In this document: one piece after another, positions 48,937 to 57,304 of the stretch
Layout of the letters: the number at the start of each line of letters is the position of its first letter
Position numbering within the stretch: position 1 is the stretch's first letter
Assembly: GCA_015689705.1 (NCBI GenBank)
Contig: WVSN01000008.1
Span: 62,001-126,000, forward strand
Source of the DNA: Rhodobacterales bacterium HKCCE3408
GTDB taxonomy: Bacteria > Pseudomonadota > Alphaproteobacteria > Rhodobacterales > Rhodobacteraceae
DNA length: 64,000 nucleotides
Direction of reading: 5' to 3'
The notes under the pieces: generated by a model
The model's database searches: none
What the model was told of the DNA's origin: nothing
Seen by the model: only the letters and a program-made list of their open reading frames with translations
Position numbers and translations under genes: made by a program

Positions 48937-50454
48937 GTGACCGATCTGACAGCCCAATCCTATCGGCTCGATCGCGCCGCCCGGCTGCTCTCGGTCGCGG
49001 GGAAGGAGGTCAAACTCGGCGCGCGCGCATTCGACGTGCTGGATTACCTCGACGCCAATTCCGGACGCGTGGTCACGAAAGCGGAGTTGCTGGAAGGCGT
49101 CTGGGCCAACCTGAATGTCGAGGAAGGAAACCTGACGGTCCAGATCAGTGCGCTGCGCAAGGTGCTTGGCAACCGGGCCATCGCGACCGTGCCGGGGGTT
49201 GGCTACAAGCTGACGCTTGCCGCCGATGCGCCCGTGACGCCGAATGAGAGCCTGCCGCTGCCGGAGAAGCCATCGCTCGCCGTCCTGCCGTTCGCGAACC
49301 TCACAGGAGATCCGGACAAGACTTACCTGGTCGACGGCATCGTATCGGACATGATCGGCGCATTGTCCCTGATCCCCAGCATCTTTGTGATCTCCGCGTC
49401 CTCGACCTTCACGTTGAAGGGCCAGAGTGTCGATCTCGCGGATATCGGCAAGCGACTGGGCGTCCGCTACATCCTCGAAGGCGGCATCCAGCAGGCCGGG
49501 GATCGCCTGCGGATCAACACCCAACTGGTCGAGGCGGAAACCGGCCACACGATCTGGAGTTCCCGGTTCAGCGGCGCCCTTGCCGACGTCTTCGATCTTC
49601 AGGACGAGGTCACCGAACAGGTCGCAGCAGCCATCGAGCCAAACGTGATCTTCGCGGAATCCCGCCGCGCCAGCGCCAAGCCGACGACCGAACTCGATGC
49701 CTACGACCTATGCCTGCGCGCGGCCCCCCGCCTCTACCGGATGGCCGACCGGGAAAGCTTCGACACCGGGCTCGCCCTGCTGGAGCGCGCGCTGGAGATC
49801 GACCCGGACTATATCGAGGCGAGGTCGCTCAAATGCCGGGCGCACATGATGGCCTGCGCCTCTCGGTTCATCGGCTTTCCCGAGGCGCGCACCATCCTGC
49901 CGCTCGCCGACGCATTGCTGTCCACGCCCGACGCCGATGCATCGACGCTGGCCATGGCCGGTCACACGGTCGCCTATCTGGGCCACGCCTTCGACAGGGG
50001 TCAGGCGGCCATTTCCCGGGCCCTGGCGATGAACCCGAATTCCAGCATGAACCTGATCCATTCTGGATGGGTGCATTCCTACCTCGGCCATGCAGAGGTC
50101 TCTCTTGCCCATTTCGGACGCAGCATGCGCCTGAACCCCATCGACCCGCGGAATCCGCAGATCCGTTCCGGCATCGGCATGGCCCTGATCGCGGACGACC
50201 GCATCGAGGAGGCGCTGGTCGAGTTCGAGGCCGCCTATGCCGCAGCGCCGGAATGGGCGACGTCCTACAACGGATTGATCATCTGCCTGACGGCGGTCGG
50301 ACGGATGGATGATGCCCGCAGGTTTCGCGACCTCCTCCTTGCCTCCGCGCCGGACACGACGGTGTCCGGCTACCTGCGCGACAGCCCCCACCGGACCCCG
50401 GTCCATCGCGACCACATCGAACGGGCCTACAGGGCGGTCGGCATTCCGGAGTGA
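48937..50454 (+). CDS. Winged-helix (OmpR/CadC-type) regulator with TolB-like and TPR domains
   Basis: A 505-residue soluble protein. Residues 1-~95 form an OmpR-type winged helix (GARAFDVLDYLDANSGRVVT, VQISALRKVLG, IATVPGVGYKL). Residues ~108-235 are the TolB-like N-terminal domain often joined to such regulators (SLAVLPFANLTGDPDKTYLV). TPR-like repeats run from ~265 to the end (LERALEIDPDYIEARSL, AAISRALAMNPNSSM). It resembles CadC/adenylate-cyclase-type one-component regulators but has no membrane helix. The GTG start is followed by MTDLTAQSYRLDRAARL. It may regulate the oxidase cluster 0.5 kb downstream. Confidence 0.83.
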   Translation: MTDLTAQSYRLDRAARLLSVAGKEVKLGARAFDVLDYLDANSGRVVTKAELLEGVWANLNVEEGNLTVQISALRKVLGNRAIATVPGVGYKLTLAADAPVTPNESLPLPEKPSLAVLPFANLTGDPDKTYLVDGIVSDMIGALSLIPSIFVISASSTFTLKGQSVDLADIGKRLGVRYILEGGIQQAGDRLRINTQLVEAETGHTIWSSRFSGALADVFDLQDEVTEQVAAAIEPNVIFAESRRASAKPTTELDAYDLCLRAAPRLYRMADRESFDTGLALLERALEIDPDYIEARSLKCRAHMMACASRFIGFPEARTILPLADALLSTPDADASTLAMAGHTVAYLGHAFDRGQAAISRALAMNPNSSMNLIHSGWVHSYLGHAEVSLAHFGRSMRLNPIDPRNPQIRSGIGMALIADDRIEEALVEFEAAYAAAPEWATSYNGLIICLTAVGRMDDARRFRDLLLASAPDTTVSGYLRDSPHRTPVHRDHIERAYRAVGIPE

Positions 50455-50455
50455 C

Positions 50456-50626
50456 CTAGAGCAGGCGATCGACGGCGCGGCGCGCGGCTTCGCGGCGGGC
50501 CTGCGCGGCGAGTACTTCCTCGGGCGCAGTCCGTTTCAGGAGCAGACGGAACAGGGTGGCGATAACGGTCAGGACGCCTTGAAAGCGGGGGGCGGCTGCG
50601 GGGCGGTCGTAGTCCAGAAGTGCCAT
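50456..50626 (-). CDS. Small protein of 56 residues, unknown function
   Basis: Minus-strand ATG preceded by AAAGGACCAAAGAC opens a frame MALLDYDRPAAAPRFQGVLT with a hydrophobic segment VLTVIATLFRLLL, then a charged Arg/Ala/Glu-rich helix ending in AVDRLL and a TAG stop. Good ribosome site, balanced composition and position between two plus-strand genes make it plausible. No family is recognised. It may be a small membrane-associated protein. Confidence 0.5.
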   Translation of the reverse strand: MALLDYDRPAAAPRFQGVLTVIATLFRLLLKRTAPEEVLAAQARREAARRAVDRLL

Positions 50627-50986
50627 GTCTTTGGTCCTTTGCAGGTGTCTCGGTCACAGGGGACAAGCTGCCCGGCTCCGGCTTAAGGGTCCTTTGGCCG
50701 GACCTGAAACGTTCCAAATGGCCCAAATCCTTCCAAAGCGGGAGCCGGCCGCGGCGGTCCCGTTGAGGCCGTCGCGGCGGAAATCGCAGTCTTTTTTCAC
50801 GTTGATGCGGCTCGCCTCCGCGAAGCAGGATTCGCGCCCCTTGCCAGATGGTTGGCCTCCAGAGCTCCCCCGTCCGTGGGTGGTAATCCCTCCCCGTCCG
50901 CCAGTTTCCTGAGGAACCGAATACCGCGCGGAACGTTTTCCCTATCTTCGTGATAAACGAAAACTATCGGGGGAGGGCGTCAGGAC
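50627..50986 (+). promoter_or_regulatory. Regulatory region upstream of the oxidase cluster
   Basis: This 360-bp gap contains no credible gene. TTCGT-GATAA-ACGAA at 50947-50961 is a 5-bp inverted repeat 25 bp before the ccoN start, and GTTTTC/GAAAAC (50935 and 50959) flanks it. No standard TTGAT-N4-ATCAA FnrL box is visible, which is unusual for a cbb3-type operon. A GGGGGAGGG ribosome site precedes the start. Confidence 0.45.
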
Positions 50987-52495
50987 ATGGCGCAAATGTC
51001 GGCCGACGAACGCATCTCTTCGGACGTGGAAGCGCACCCGCCCCGGACCTATGCCGACAGCGCCTCGAAGGTCTGGCTCTACAGTTCTCTCTTCTGGATC
51101 ATCTTCCTGACCCTCGTTGGCCTGACGATGGCCACCGAGCTCGTGACCCCCAACCTGTTCGCAGGCATCGCGCCGCTTCAGTTCGGCCGGATCCGCCCGA
51201 TGCACGTCAACGGCGCCATCTTCGGCTGGCTGACGATGATGTATGTCGGCGGGGCCTTCTATGTCCTTCCGCGGCTTCTTGGCGTCAGTTCGCTGTGGAG
51301 CGAAACGCTCGGTGTCTGGAGCGCGTGGATCTGGAACCTCGCCTTCGCCGCGGGCATCGTCGGCCTCGGGCTAGGGCTTACCCAGGCGCGGGAATACACC
51401 GAGCTGATCTGGCCGGTCGATGTGCTCCTGGTTCTCGTCCTGCTTTCCAACATCTTCAATTCGCTCATGACGGTCGTGCACCGCCGGGTGCGGCCGCTTT
51501 ACGTCACCGTCTGGTGGATCCTTGCCAGCCAGATCTGGCTCGCCGTCGACTACTTCATCGACAACGTGATGTGGCGGCCCGGGAACTGGCTTGGCAATGG
51601 CGTCGCCGGCGGCGGGTCGCCATCGGGCGCCCTGCCCGATCCGCTCGCCGACGGGATGCTCAACTGGTGGGGCAATCACAACCTCTTCGGGCTGTGGCTG
51701 ACGCCGATGATGGTGGCCCTCATCTACTACTTCATTCCGAAGATCACGCGGACCCCGCTCTACAGCCACACGCTGTCGCTGGTCTCGTTCTGGGGGATCG
51801 CGTTCTTCTACACCGGTGTCGGCCACCACCATCTTCTCCAGGCGCCGATCCCGGGCTGGCTCAAGACCTTCGCGACGGTGAACTCGATCCTGCTGCTGGT
51901 TCCGGTCTTCGCCTTCGTGACCAATGTCTGGCTGACGATGCGCGGCAACTGGTCCTCGTTCTTCACCAACATGCCACTCCGGTTCATGCTGACCGGTTTC
52001 ATCTTCTACTTCCTGGTCAACGTGCAGGGCGCGTTCATGGCCGTGCCCGTGTTCAACCAGATGATTCACTTCACCAATTTCATCGTCGCCCACGCGCACC
52101 TGGCGCTGCTCGGCGCCTTCACCTTCGTCGGCATGGGCACCGTCACCTACCTGGTACCGCAGTTTCTCGGCCGGCCGATCTACAGCCGGCAGCTGGTCGA
52201 GTGGCAATACTGGCTCCTGTTCGTGGGCTTCACCGGCTTCTTCTGGGTGCTGACCTTCGCCAGCTTCCTGCAGGGGCAGAACTGGGCCATCGGGATTCCG
52301 CAGATCAACGTGCTGCCGGAAATCCGCCCGCACTACATCGCCCGGGCGATCTTCGGTGCGATGATCCTGATGTCGGCCATCCTGCAGGCGATCAGCGTGA
52401 TCGCGACGCTCATTGTCGATACCAGCCGAAAGACGCGCGAGGAATTCCGGGCCTATGCGGGGCGGCCGGTGACCGAAGGAGGCAGCCATGACTGA
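50987..52495 (+). CDS. ccoN: cbb3-type cytochrome oxidase subunit I (CcoN-like)
   Basis: A 502-residue 12-helix protein with the heme-copper ligand set. It has His73 (RPMHVNG, low-spin heme), His231 (WGNHNLFG, CuB), Tyr275 six residues before His281-His282 (FYTGVGHHH, the C-type His-Tyr arrangement and CuB pair), and His369/His371 (VAHAHLALLG, heme b3 and b). Retention of the tyrosine points to O2 reduction rather than NO reduction. It overlaps by 8 bp a cytochrome c gene. The usual separate ccoQ and ccoP are missing from the cluster. Confidence 0.92.
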   Translation: MAQMSADERISSDVEAHPPRTYADSASKVWLYSSLFWIIFLTLVGLTMATELVTPNLFAGIAPLQFGRIRPMHVNGAIFGWLTMMYVGGAFYVLPRLLGVSSLWSETLGVWSAWIWNLAFAAGIVGLGLGLTQAREYTELIWPVDVLLVLVLLSNIFNSLMTVVHRRVRPLYVTVWWILASQIWLAVDYFIDNVMWRPGNWLGNGVAGGGSPSGALPDPLADGMLNWWGNHNLFGLWLTPMMVALIYYFIPKITRTPLYSHTLSLVSFWGIAFFYTGVGHHHLLQAPIPGWLKTFATVNSILLLVPVFAFVTNVWLTMRGNWSSFFTNMPLRFMLTGFIFYFLVNVQGAFMAVPVFNQMIHFTNFIVAHAHLALLGAFTFVGMGTVTYLVPQFLGRPIYSRQLVEWQYWLLFVGFTGFFWVLTFASFLQGQNWAIGIPQINVLPEIRPHYIARAIFGAMILMSAILQAISVIATLIVDTSRKTREEFRAYAGRPVTEGGSHD

Positions 52496-53924
52496 CCGGT
52501 CCGGCCGCATTCCCAGCCATCCGCAGATCCCGCCGCAGGTGCCGCAGACCTCGCCGCGCCGGACGATGCTAATGAGCCCGGCGATGGTGGTGATCGGCGG
52601 TCTGCTCGCCTTCTTCACCGTGGTGTTCTCGGTCGTGGTGCTGCCGATCGAAACCTACACGCCGCCGCCATCGGACAACTGGCTGCCGATCAGCGACGAG
52701 GCTCATGCGGGCCGGCAGGTCTTCCTCGCCAATGGCTGCGTCTATTGTCACAGCGGCTTCAGCCGGCCGCAGGACGTGTTCGAAGGGCTCTACTATCTCT
52801 ATCCGCGGGCCTCGGAGCCCGGCGACTTCCACGGAACCGCCCAAAGTCCCAACGTGCTCGGCACGGCACGTACCGGGCCAGACCTGTCCCATGAAGGCGG
52901 GCAACATCCGGATACGTGGCACGTCGCACACTACGCGAACCCCCGCAACACGACGCCTGTCTCGATCATGCCCAGCTTCAGTTACCTGTCGCAGGACGAC
53001 CGGGATGCGCTGATCGCCTACAATCAGAGCCGGGGCGGGAAGGACGGGATGCTGCGCCAGGCTGCCGTCCGCATGGGAAACCAGCTCATGCGCCTCAACA
53101 TGAACATGGACGTGACCGCGGACGCCGCGCTGGCCGACCTGCTCGACGAGCTGCGGGCCTCGGGCAGCTACAACGCCGACGGGATGCCCTCGGACCGGTC
53201 GCCGAGCGGGCTGCCGTGGAAGGCGGTCTGGATGATCAACAGTTTCGGCCGGGGCTACTGGCTGATGCCGGACCCGCTGGACGTGACGCAGCAAAACCTG
53301 ATCCGCGGGCGCGCCATCTTCCTGTCACGGTGCAGTGGATGCCACGGCGTGGAGGGCGACGGTGCGGGGACGGCTGCGCGATCGTTCATGATCCCGCCGT
53401 TCGATTTCACGCAGGAGGGCCTGCCCGGAATGCCGATGACCTCGAGCGGCATGTTCTACCACCGGATCCTGACCGCCGGACCCGGCACCGCGATGGAGAA
53501 TTTCGGCACCCGCCTGTCGGTCGAGGATATCTGGCGGGTCGTGCTGTTCCTTCGCACGATCCCGAACGGAGGTCTGACCGAGCCGCTGCCGACGGTCGAC
53601 ATGTATGAACCCTGGACGCCGCCGCCGCCGCTTCAGGCCTATGTCGAATCCCACCCGATCGGCGCGGCGCTGACTGACGGCGGCGACCGCTCCGATCCGT
53701 TCATGAATGCGGCCCGATGGGTCGCGCCCGGGATGGCGACCGGCGACGAGATCATGATCGGCGGCGCGATCCCGATGACGCTCGACCGGCTCGCCGACCT
53801 GATCCGTGCCGAATACATGAACCTGGTCGACGCCGCCTATGCCGATGCCGAGGCAAGGGGCGACGACCTGCCCGATCTCGACACACTGCACTCCACCGAA
53901 AGGCTCGTGTTCCATGCGCCCTGA
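52488..53924 (+). CDS. Diheme cytochrome c: CcoO-like domain fused to a CcoP-like cytochrome c domain
   Basis: A 478-residue protein. One N-terminal membrane anchor (~28-52) is followed by a CcoO-like heme domain with CVYCH at 84-88 and the CcoO motif TARTGPDLSHEGGQHPDTWH. A second cytochrome c domain has CSGCH at 282-286 and resembles CcoP-type class I domains. Standard cbb3 has a monoheme CcoO and a separate diheme CcoP, so this fusion replaces both with two hemes in total. The last ~100 residues have no recognised domain. It starts within the ccoN end and overlaps the next gene. Confidence 0.88.
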   Translation: MTDRSGRIPSHPQIPPQVPQTSPRRTMLMSPAMVVIGGLLAFFTVVFSVVVLPIETYTPPPSDNWLPISDEAHAGRQVFLANGCVYCHSGFSRPQDVFEGLYYLYPRASEPGDFHGTAQSPNVLGTARTGPDLSHEGGQHPDTWHVAHYANPRNTTPVSIMPSFSYLSQDDRDALIAYNQSRGGKDGMLRQAAVRMGNQLMRLNMNMDVTADAALADLLDELRASGSYNADGMPSDRSPSGLPWKAVWMINSFGRGYWLMPDPLDVTQQNLIRGRAIFLSRCSGCHGVEGDGAGTAARSFMIPPFDFTQEGLPGMPMTSSGMFYHRILTAGPGTAMENFGTRLSVEDIWRVVLFLRTIPNGGLTEPLPTVDMYEPWTPPPPLQAYVESHPIGAALTDGGDRSDPFMNAARWVAPGMATGDEIMIGGAIPMTLDRLADLIRAEYMNLVDAAYADAEARGDDLPDLDTLHSTERLVFHAP

Positions 53925-54228
53925 TCTCCCCGTTCTCCCCCGCATCGCGGCTGCCTTTGCCGCCCTGAGCGCGATGGTGTTCGCCGCTTCGCCCGCCACC
54001 GCTGCGGTCTATCCACATGCAGAGGGCGCGGCGGTGATGGCCGACTGGGTCGTGCTTGCCTTCCTGGTCTTCTTCGGCTGTGCCCTGCTGGTGTTCCTCG
54101 TCGCGGTCCGGCGTGGCTATTTCACCGATCTCGAGGCCGCCAAGTACTACCTGCTGACGGTCGACGAGCCCGATTTCTACACACCCGACTGGATCAAGGA
54201 GGCCGAGTCCGATGCTGAGAGGGAATGA
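53914..54228 (+). CDS. Small membrane protein of the oxidase cluster (CcoS-like C-terminus)
   Basis: A 104-residue protein with an N-terminal signal-like helix, a second membrane helix (ADWVVLAFLVFFGCALLVFL) and then RRGYFTDLEAAKYYLLTVDE. The last stretch recalls the FDDLEgpa segment of CcoS, a cbb3 assembly factor. The similarity is short. It overlaps the cytochrome gene and the following gene, so it is part of the operon. Confidence 0.65.
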   Translation: MRPDLPVLPRIAAAFAALSAMVFAASPATAAVYPHAEGAAVMADWVVLAFLVFFGCALLVFLVAVRRGYFTDLEAAKYYLLTVDEPDFYTPDWIKEAESDAERE

Positions 54229-54556
54229 CAGCGCCACCGCCCAACAGGTCTTCGACAATCTCTATGCGCACTATCTCGCCGCCATCCCGGTGGAGCGGAC
54301 GGAAATCCTGTGGTCCGGGCCGATCTACATCGCGCTCTACGCGGTCGTGCTCGTGGTGTTCTTCTGGCTCTTCGCCTTCTGGCTGAAGCGCACCGGCGGG
54401 TCTTCGCCACGGCTGTTCGAACTGACCTCGTTCGATGCGATCCTGACCGAGCGGATCGGGAAGATCGCGGTCTTCAGCTACGTGGTCTGGGCCGCCGTCG
54501 TCATCTGGGCGGGTTATTTCGGCATCAAGCAGGCCGTCTTCGGCCTGATCTACTGA
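54212..54556 (+). CDS. Two-span membrane protein of the oxidase cluster, unknown family
   Basis: A 114-residue protein with helices at about 38-62 (IYIALYAVVLVVFFWLFAFW) and 88-110 (FSYVVWAAVVIWAGYFGIKQ). AGGAGGCCGAGTCC precedes the ATG, and the start overlaps the previous stop. I do not recognise the family. Co-translation suggests a structural or assembly role in the oxidase complex. Confidence 0.7.
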   Translation: MLRGNDSATAQQVFDNLYAHYLAAIPVERTEILWSGPIYIALYAVVLVVFFWLFAFWLKRTGGSSPRLFELTSFDAILTERIGKIAVFSYVVWAAVVIWAGYFGIKQAVFGLIY

Positions 54557-54566
54557 CGGGGCATCC

Positions 54567-54875
54567 ATGTCGGTCGCGCAAACCCATTCCTGCTTCACCT
54601 TCGCATCGTTCCATCACGAGAACTGGCACGACGCGGAGCCGCTGCTGGAATCGTGGAAAGCGCTGCTGCAAGGACTTCCCGGCTTCGTCGTGTGCGACCT
54701 GTGGCTGCGGCGGCTCGAGAACCGGGACGTCCACTGCATCATCCGCGTGGCCTTCGAACACCGCGAACAGCTCGAGGAGTTCCTCAAGAGCCGGTGGGCG
54801 CCGGAGCTCATTATCGAGTCCCTCGATCCGCAGCCCTACGACGTCGTCATCGACCACTTCGAGCAGCACATCTGA
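54567..54875 (+). CDS. ABM-like dimeric alpha/beta-barrel protein within the oxidase cluster
   Basis: A 102-residue soluble protein. FASFHHENWHDAEPLLESW, GLPGFVVCDLWLRRLEN and IIRVAFEHREQLEEFLKS form a ferredoxin-like fold resembling antibiotic-biosynthesis monooxygenase or heme-degrading monooxygenase domains. It is unexpected among respiratory subunits. It could handle heme during assembly or a quinol, but the key residues are not decisive. Confidence 0.6.
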   Translation: MSVAQTHSCFTFASFHHENWHDAEPLLESWKALLQGLPGFVVCDLWLRRLENRDVHCIIRVAFEHREQLEEFLKSRWAPELIIESLDPQPYDVVIDHFEQHI

Positions 54876-54887
54876 AAGGAGGATATC

Positions 54888-55094
54888 ATGGCCGAACCGA
54901 ACGATACCGCGGCACCGGCCTCAAGCTATGCCGAACCACATGCCTACGGGCAGGACGAGCGCCGCACCTCGCGCGAAGAGGAAAACGTCCGCGCACAGGG
55001 GCAATGGCGGGACTGGCTGATCCTGGCGGTCATGATGCTCGTCTCGCTCGGCTACCACTTCCTGATCTTCTACTTCCAGCCCGGCCTCGGATAG
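54888..55094 (+). CDS. Small single-span membrane protein of the oxidase cluster
   Basis: A 68-residue protein with a polar N-terminus and one C-terminal helix (DWLILAVMMLVSLGYHFLIF). A strong AAAGGAGGATATC site precedes the ATG. Size and topology would suit a small oxidase subunit such as CcoQ or CcoH-like, though the sequence is not diagnostic. Confidence 0.65.
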   Translation: MAEPNDTAAPASSYAEPHAYGQDERRTSREEENVRAQGQWRDWLILAVMMLVSLGYHFLIFYFQPGLG

Positions 55095-55098
55095 GCCG

Positions 55099-57090
55099 AT
55101 GCAACTCGACACCGTCTCCAGCTTTGAAGCGCTCTTCGCCCTTCTCGCGCTGATCGCATTCGCCGCCCTGGTCTTCCGTATCGTCCCCGTCGGAACGGCG
55201 CCCGTCCCGGCGCATCGGTTCAGCGAGGCCGAGATCAGGGCGCATGATGGCGCGCTGCCGAAATACCTGCTGGTATCCTTCGCCGCGCTCACTGTCGGCG
55301 GCGTGCACCTGGCGGTGCGGAGCATACCGCCGGTGGCGGACTGGCTGATGCGGGGCGGCTATGGCGGCCACCTGGCGCGCGAGATCGCGTACAGTCACAT
55401 GACGATCGTGATGGGCGGCACTGTCGCCCTGACCGGGCTCAGCTGGTACGTCCTTCCGCGCATCCTCAGGCGGCCGCTCTACAGCGAGACACTGGCCGAA
55501 ATCGCCTTCTGGGCCACCGTCGCCGGCGCGCTCGGGTTCTATCTCGCCAACCTCATTGGCGGGGCGAGCATGGCCGCGCTGCTGAACGCAGGTCGAACCG
55601 AGGCGCAGATCGATGACTCGGTCGGTCTCTGGCGCAACCTCGCGACCGGATTGTCGGCGACCGTGATGGGGATCGGTTACTGGACATACGTCATCAATGT
55701 CTTCGTCACGATCCTCGGCGCCCGCCGGGCGGACGGCCCCCGACCGCATCGGCACCTTGCGAAATTCTTCTTCGTGGGCGCTGCGGCGCTCTTCGTGGGA
55801 ACGGTTCAGGGTGTGCTGCAGGTCGTGCCGGAAAACGTCGAATGGCTGCACGCCGCCGGCGCGGCCGGACGGCTCATCGACCCGATATCGCATGCGCACG
55901 TGAACCTGATCACCGGGGTCCTGTCGATCCTCGCGGGCGTGGTATTCTACGTGACCCGAAGTGGCGACGACGCCCAGCGCATGCGTGACCGTCGCGTCGA
56001 GACAGTCGTGTTCTGGGCCCTGGTGCCCGCTTCGGCCGCCTTCTACATCGTCTTTCTCTACCTCGGTTTCGCGGAGGGCCATCTGATCGTCGGTCAGGGC
56101 CTGTCCGCCAGCGCCGCAGAGGCGCGGCTTGGATGGCAGCACGATGTGCTCATCGCCACCACAGGTACCCTCACCTTTCTCGCCATCTGGCTGTTCTTGT
56201 GGGTCACTTTACGGCGGCTCATCCGGGCGCGCCCGGCCGGCTCCGTCATGATCGGCTTCGGACTTGGCCTGCTTGCGCTCGGCACGTTGCATGGCGTCGC
56301 CCAGACGATGCCTGTCATCCACGACTGGATGGAGGCGGCAGGTCCGGCCGAGGACAGCATCGCGGGGGCCCACGCTCAGATCAACATCATCGGCGGCGTG
56401 CTTCTTATGCTGCTCGGCAGCGGGCTGTCCGTCGGGGCACCGATGCTGCCCGACGCGCTGCCGCGCGGGCTGCTCCGGCGGACGGGCCTGGCAATGGGTG
56501 CCGGCGCTCTCGCCTATTACGCATCGGCCTTGGCGGCTGCGCTGATCGCCGGGTCTCAGATCGCCGGCAACGATGCGAGTGCGATCGAGGCACTCTCGCG
56601 CGCGACCAACGCCACCGCCGTCGGAACGGTCGGCGGAGCGCTTCTGTACACGGTTGGCGCAGCTGTCGCGCTTCAGGCGATCTGGCGGTCGACCGGCGAC
56701 GTCCGGCGCGCGGGTTGGGACCAGTTCAAGCGCGCCATCGCCCGCAACAACACTTCGTCCGAAAGCTGGCGACAGCAGGTGCCGTACTGGACGTTTGTCC
56801 TGCCCGAGTTTCTCTCTGCGATGTTCGGCTTCCCCGGCGTTGGCTGGCTTCTGAGCGGCCGGGCGATGATCGGTGGGCCCCTCATCCTCGCCGGTCAGGC
56901 CACGGCCTGGGCGATCCTGCCGATATTGCTGTCGCCGTTCGGCGAGCACAGCCTGCCGCAACTGACGCCGACCTTGCTCGAAAGCTACCTGGTGGCGACG
57001 GCCGTGCTGTCTGCCACGGCCCTGTGGTTCGTCGCCGTGCGAAACCGGCAGGCCGTGAAGCAAGGCGGCCGGGCATCGTCACCCGGATAA
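55099..57090 (+). CDS. Large CcoN-like membrane protein apparently lacking CuB ligands
   Basis: A 663-residue multi-span protein. YSHMTIVMGGTVALTGLSWY with VLPRILRRPLYSETL (His100) parallels the low-spin heme region of CcoN, and DPISHAHVNLITGVL (His265, His267) resembles the heme-binding His-x-His of helix X. A related repeat (GAHAQINIIGG, His425) follows. I see no equivalent of the CuB His pair or the WGHN histidine. It therefore looks like a heme-copper superfamily relative that binds b-type heme but lacks an active site. It ends the operon and is far longer than ordinary CcoN. The function is unknown. Confidence 0.72.
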   Translation: MQLDTVSSFEALFALLALIAFAALVFRIVPVGTAPVPAHRFSEAEIRAHDGALPKYLLVSFAALTVGGVHLAVRSIPPVADWLMRGGYGGHLAREIAYSHMTIVMGGTVALTGLSWYVLPRILRRPLYSETLAEIAFWATVAGALGFYLANLIGGASMAALLNAGRTEAQIDDSVGLWRNLATGLSATVMGIGYWTYVINVFVTILGARRADGPRPHRHLAKFFFVGAAALFVGTVQGVLQVVPENVEWLHAAGAAGRLIDPISHAHVNLITGVLSILAGVVFYVTRSGDDAQRMRDRRVETVVFWALVPASAAFYIVFLYLGFAEGHLIVGQGLSASAAEARLGWQHDVLIATTGTLTFLAIWLFLWVTLRRLIRARPAGSVMIGFGLGLLALGTLHGVAQTMPVIHDWMEAAGPAEDSIAGAHAQINIIGGVLLMLLGSGLSVGAPMLPDALPRGLLRRTGLAMGAGALAYYASALAAALIAGSQIAGNDASAIEALSRATNATAVGTVGGALLYTVGAAVALQAIWRSTGDVRRAGWDQFKRAIARNNTSSESWRQQVPYWTFVLPEFLSAMFGFPGVGWLLSGRAMIGGPLILAGQATAWAILPILLSPFGEHSLPQLTPTLLESYLVATAVLSATALWFVAVRNRQAVKQGGRASSPG

Positions 57091-57270
57091 TCATGGCCGC
57101 CGGGCCAGCGGGCGCTAATTCCCGGTGCGTCGGAGCCCATGGTCGCTCTCGGCCGGAACGTACGCGGATCCCGCGACCGCCGCACGGCGATCGAGATCCC
57201 GGTCACTTCCCTGCGAGGTCACCGGTGCAGAGGTACCCTACCCGCTTGATCCCACCGCTGGATGCGTTAT

Positions 57271-57290
57271 GTGAATGAATGTTCATTCAC
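57271..57290 (+). promoter_or_regulatory. TetR-type operator: 9-bp perfect inverted repeat
   Basis: GTGAATGAA-TG-TTCATTCAC is an exact palindrome with a 2-bp centre, the common operator form of AcrR-like TetR repressors. A TTGATC/TTATGT promoter lies just upstream and partly overlaps it, so binding should repress the tetR-RND operon. Confidence 0.8.
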
Positions 57291-57304
57291 CCGCCGGATG
57301 CCCC

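Noticed and set aside
50987-52495. The CcoN-like gene as an NO reductase (NorB-type)
   Set aside because: Tyr275 and the His281-His282 pair match the C-type oxidase arrangement, and NorB-specific glutamates are not evident.
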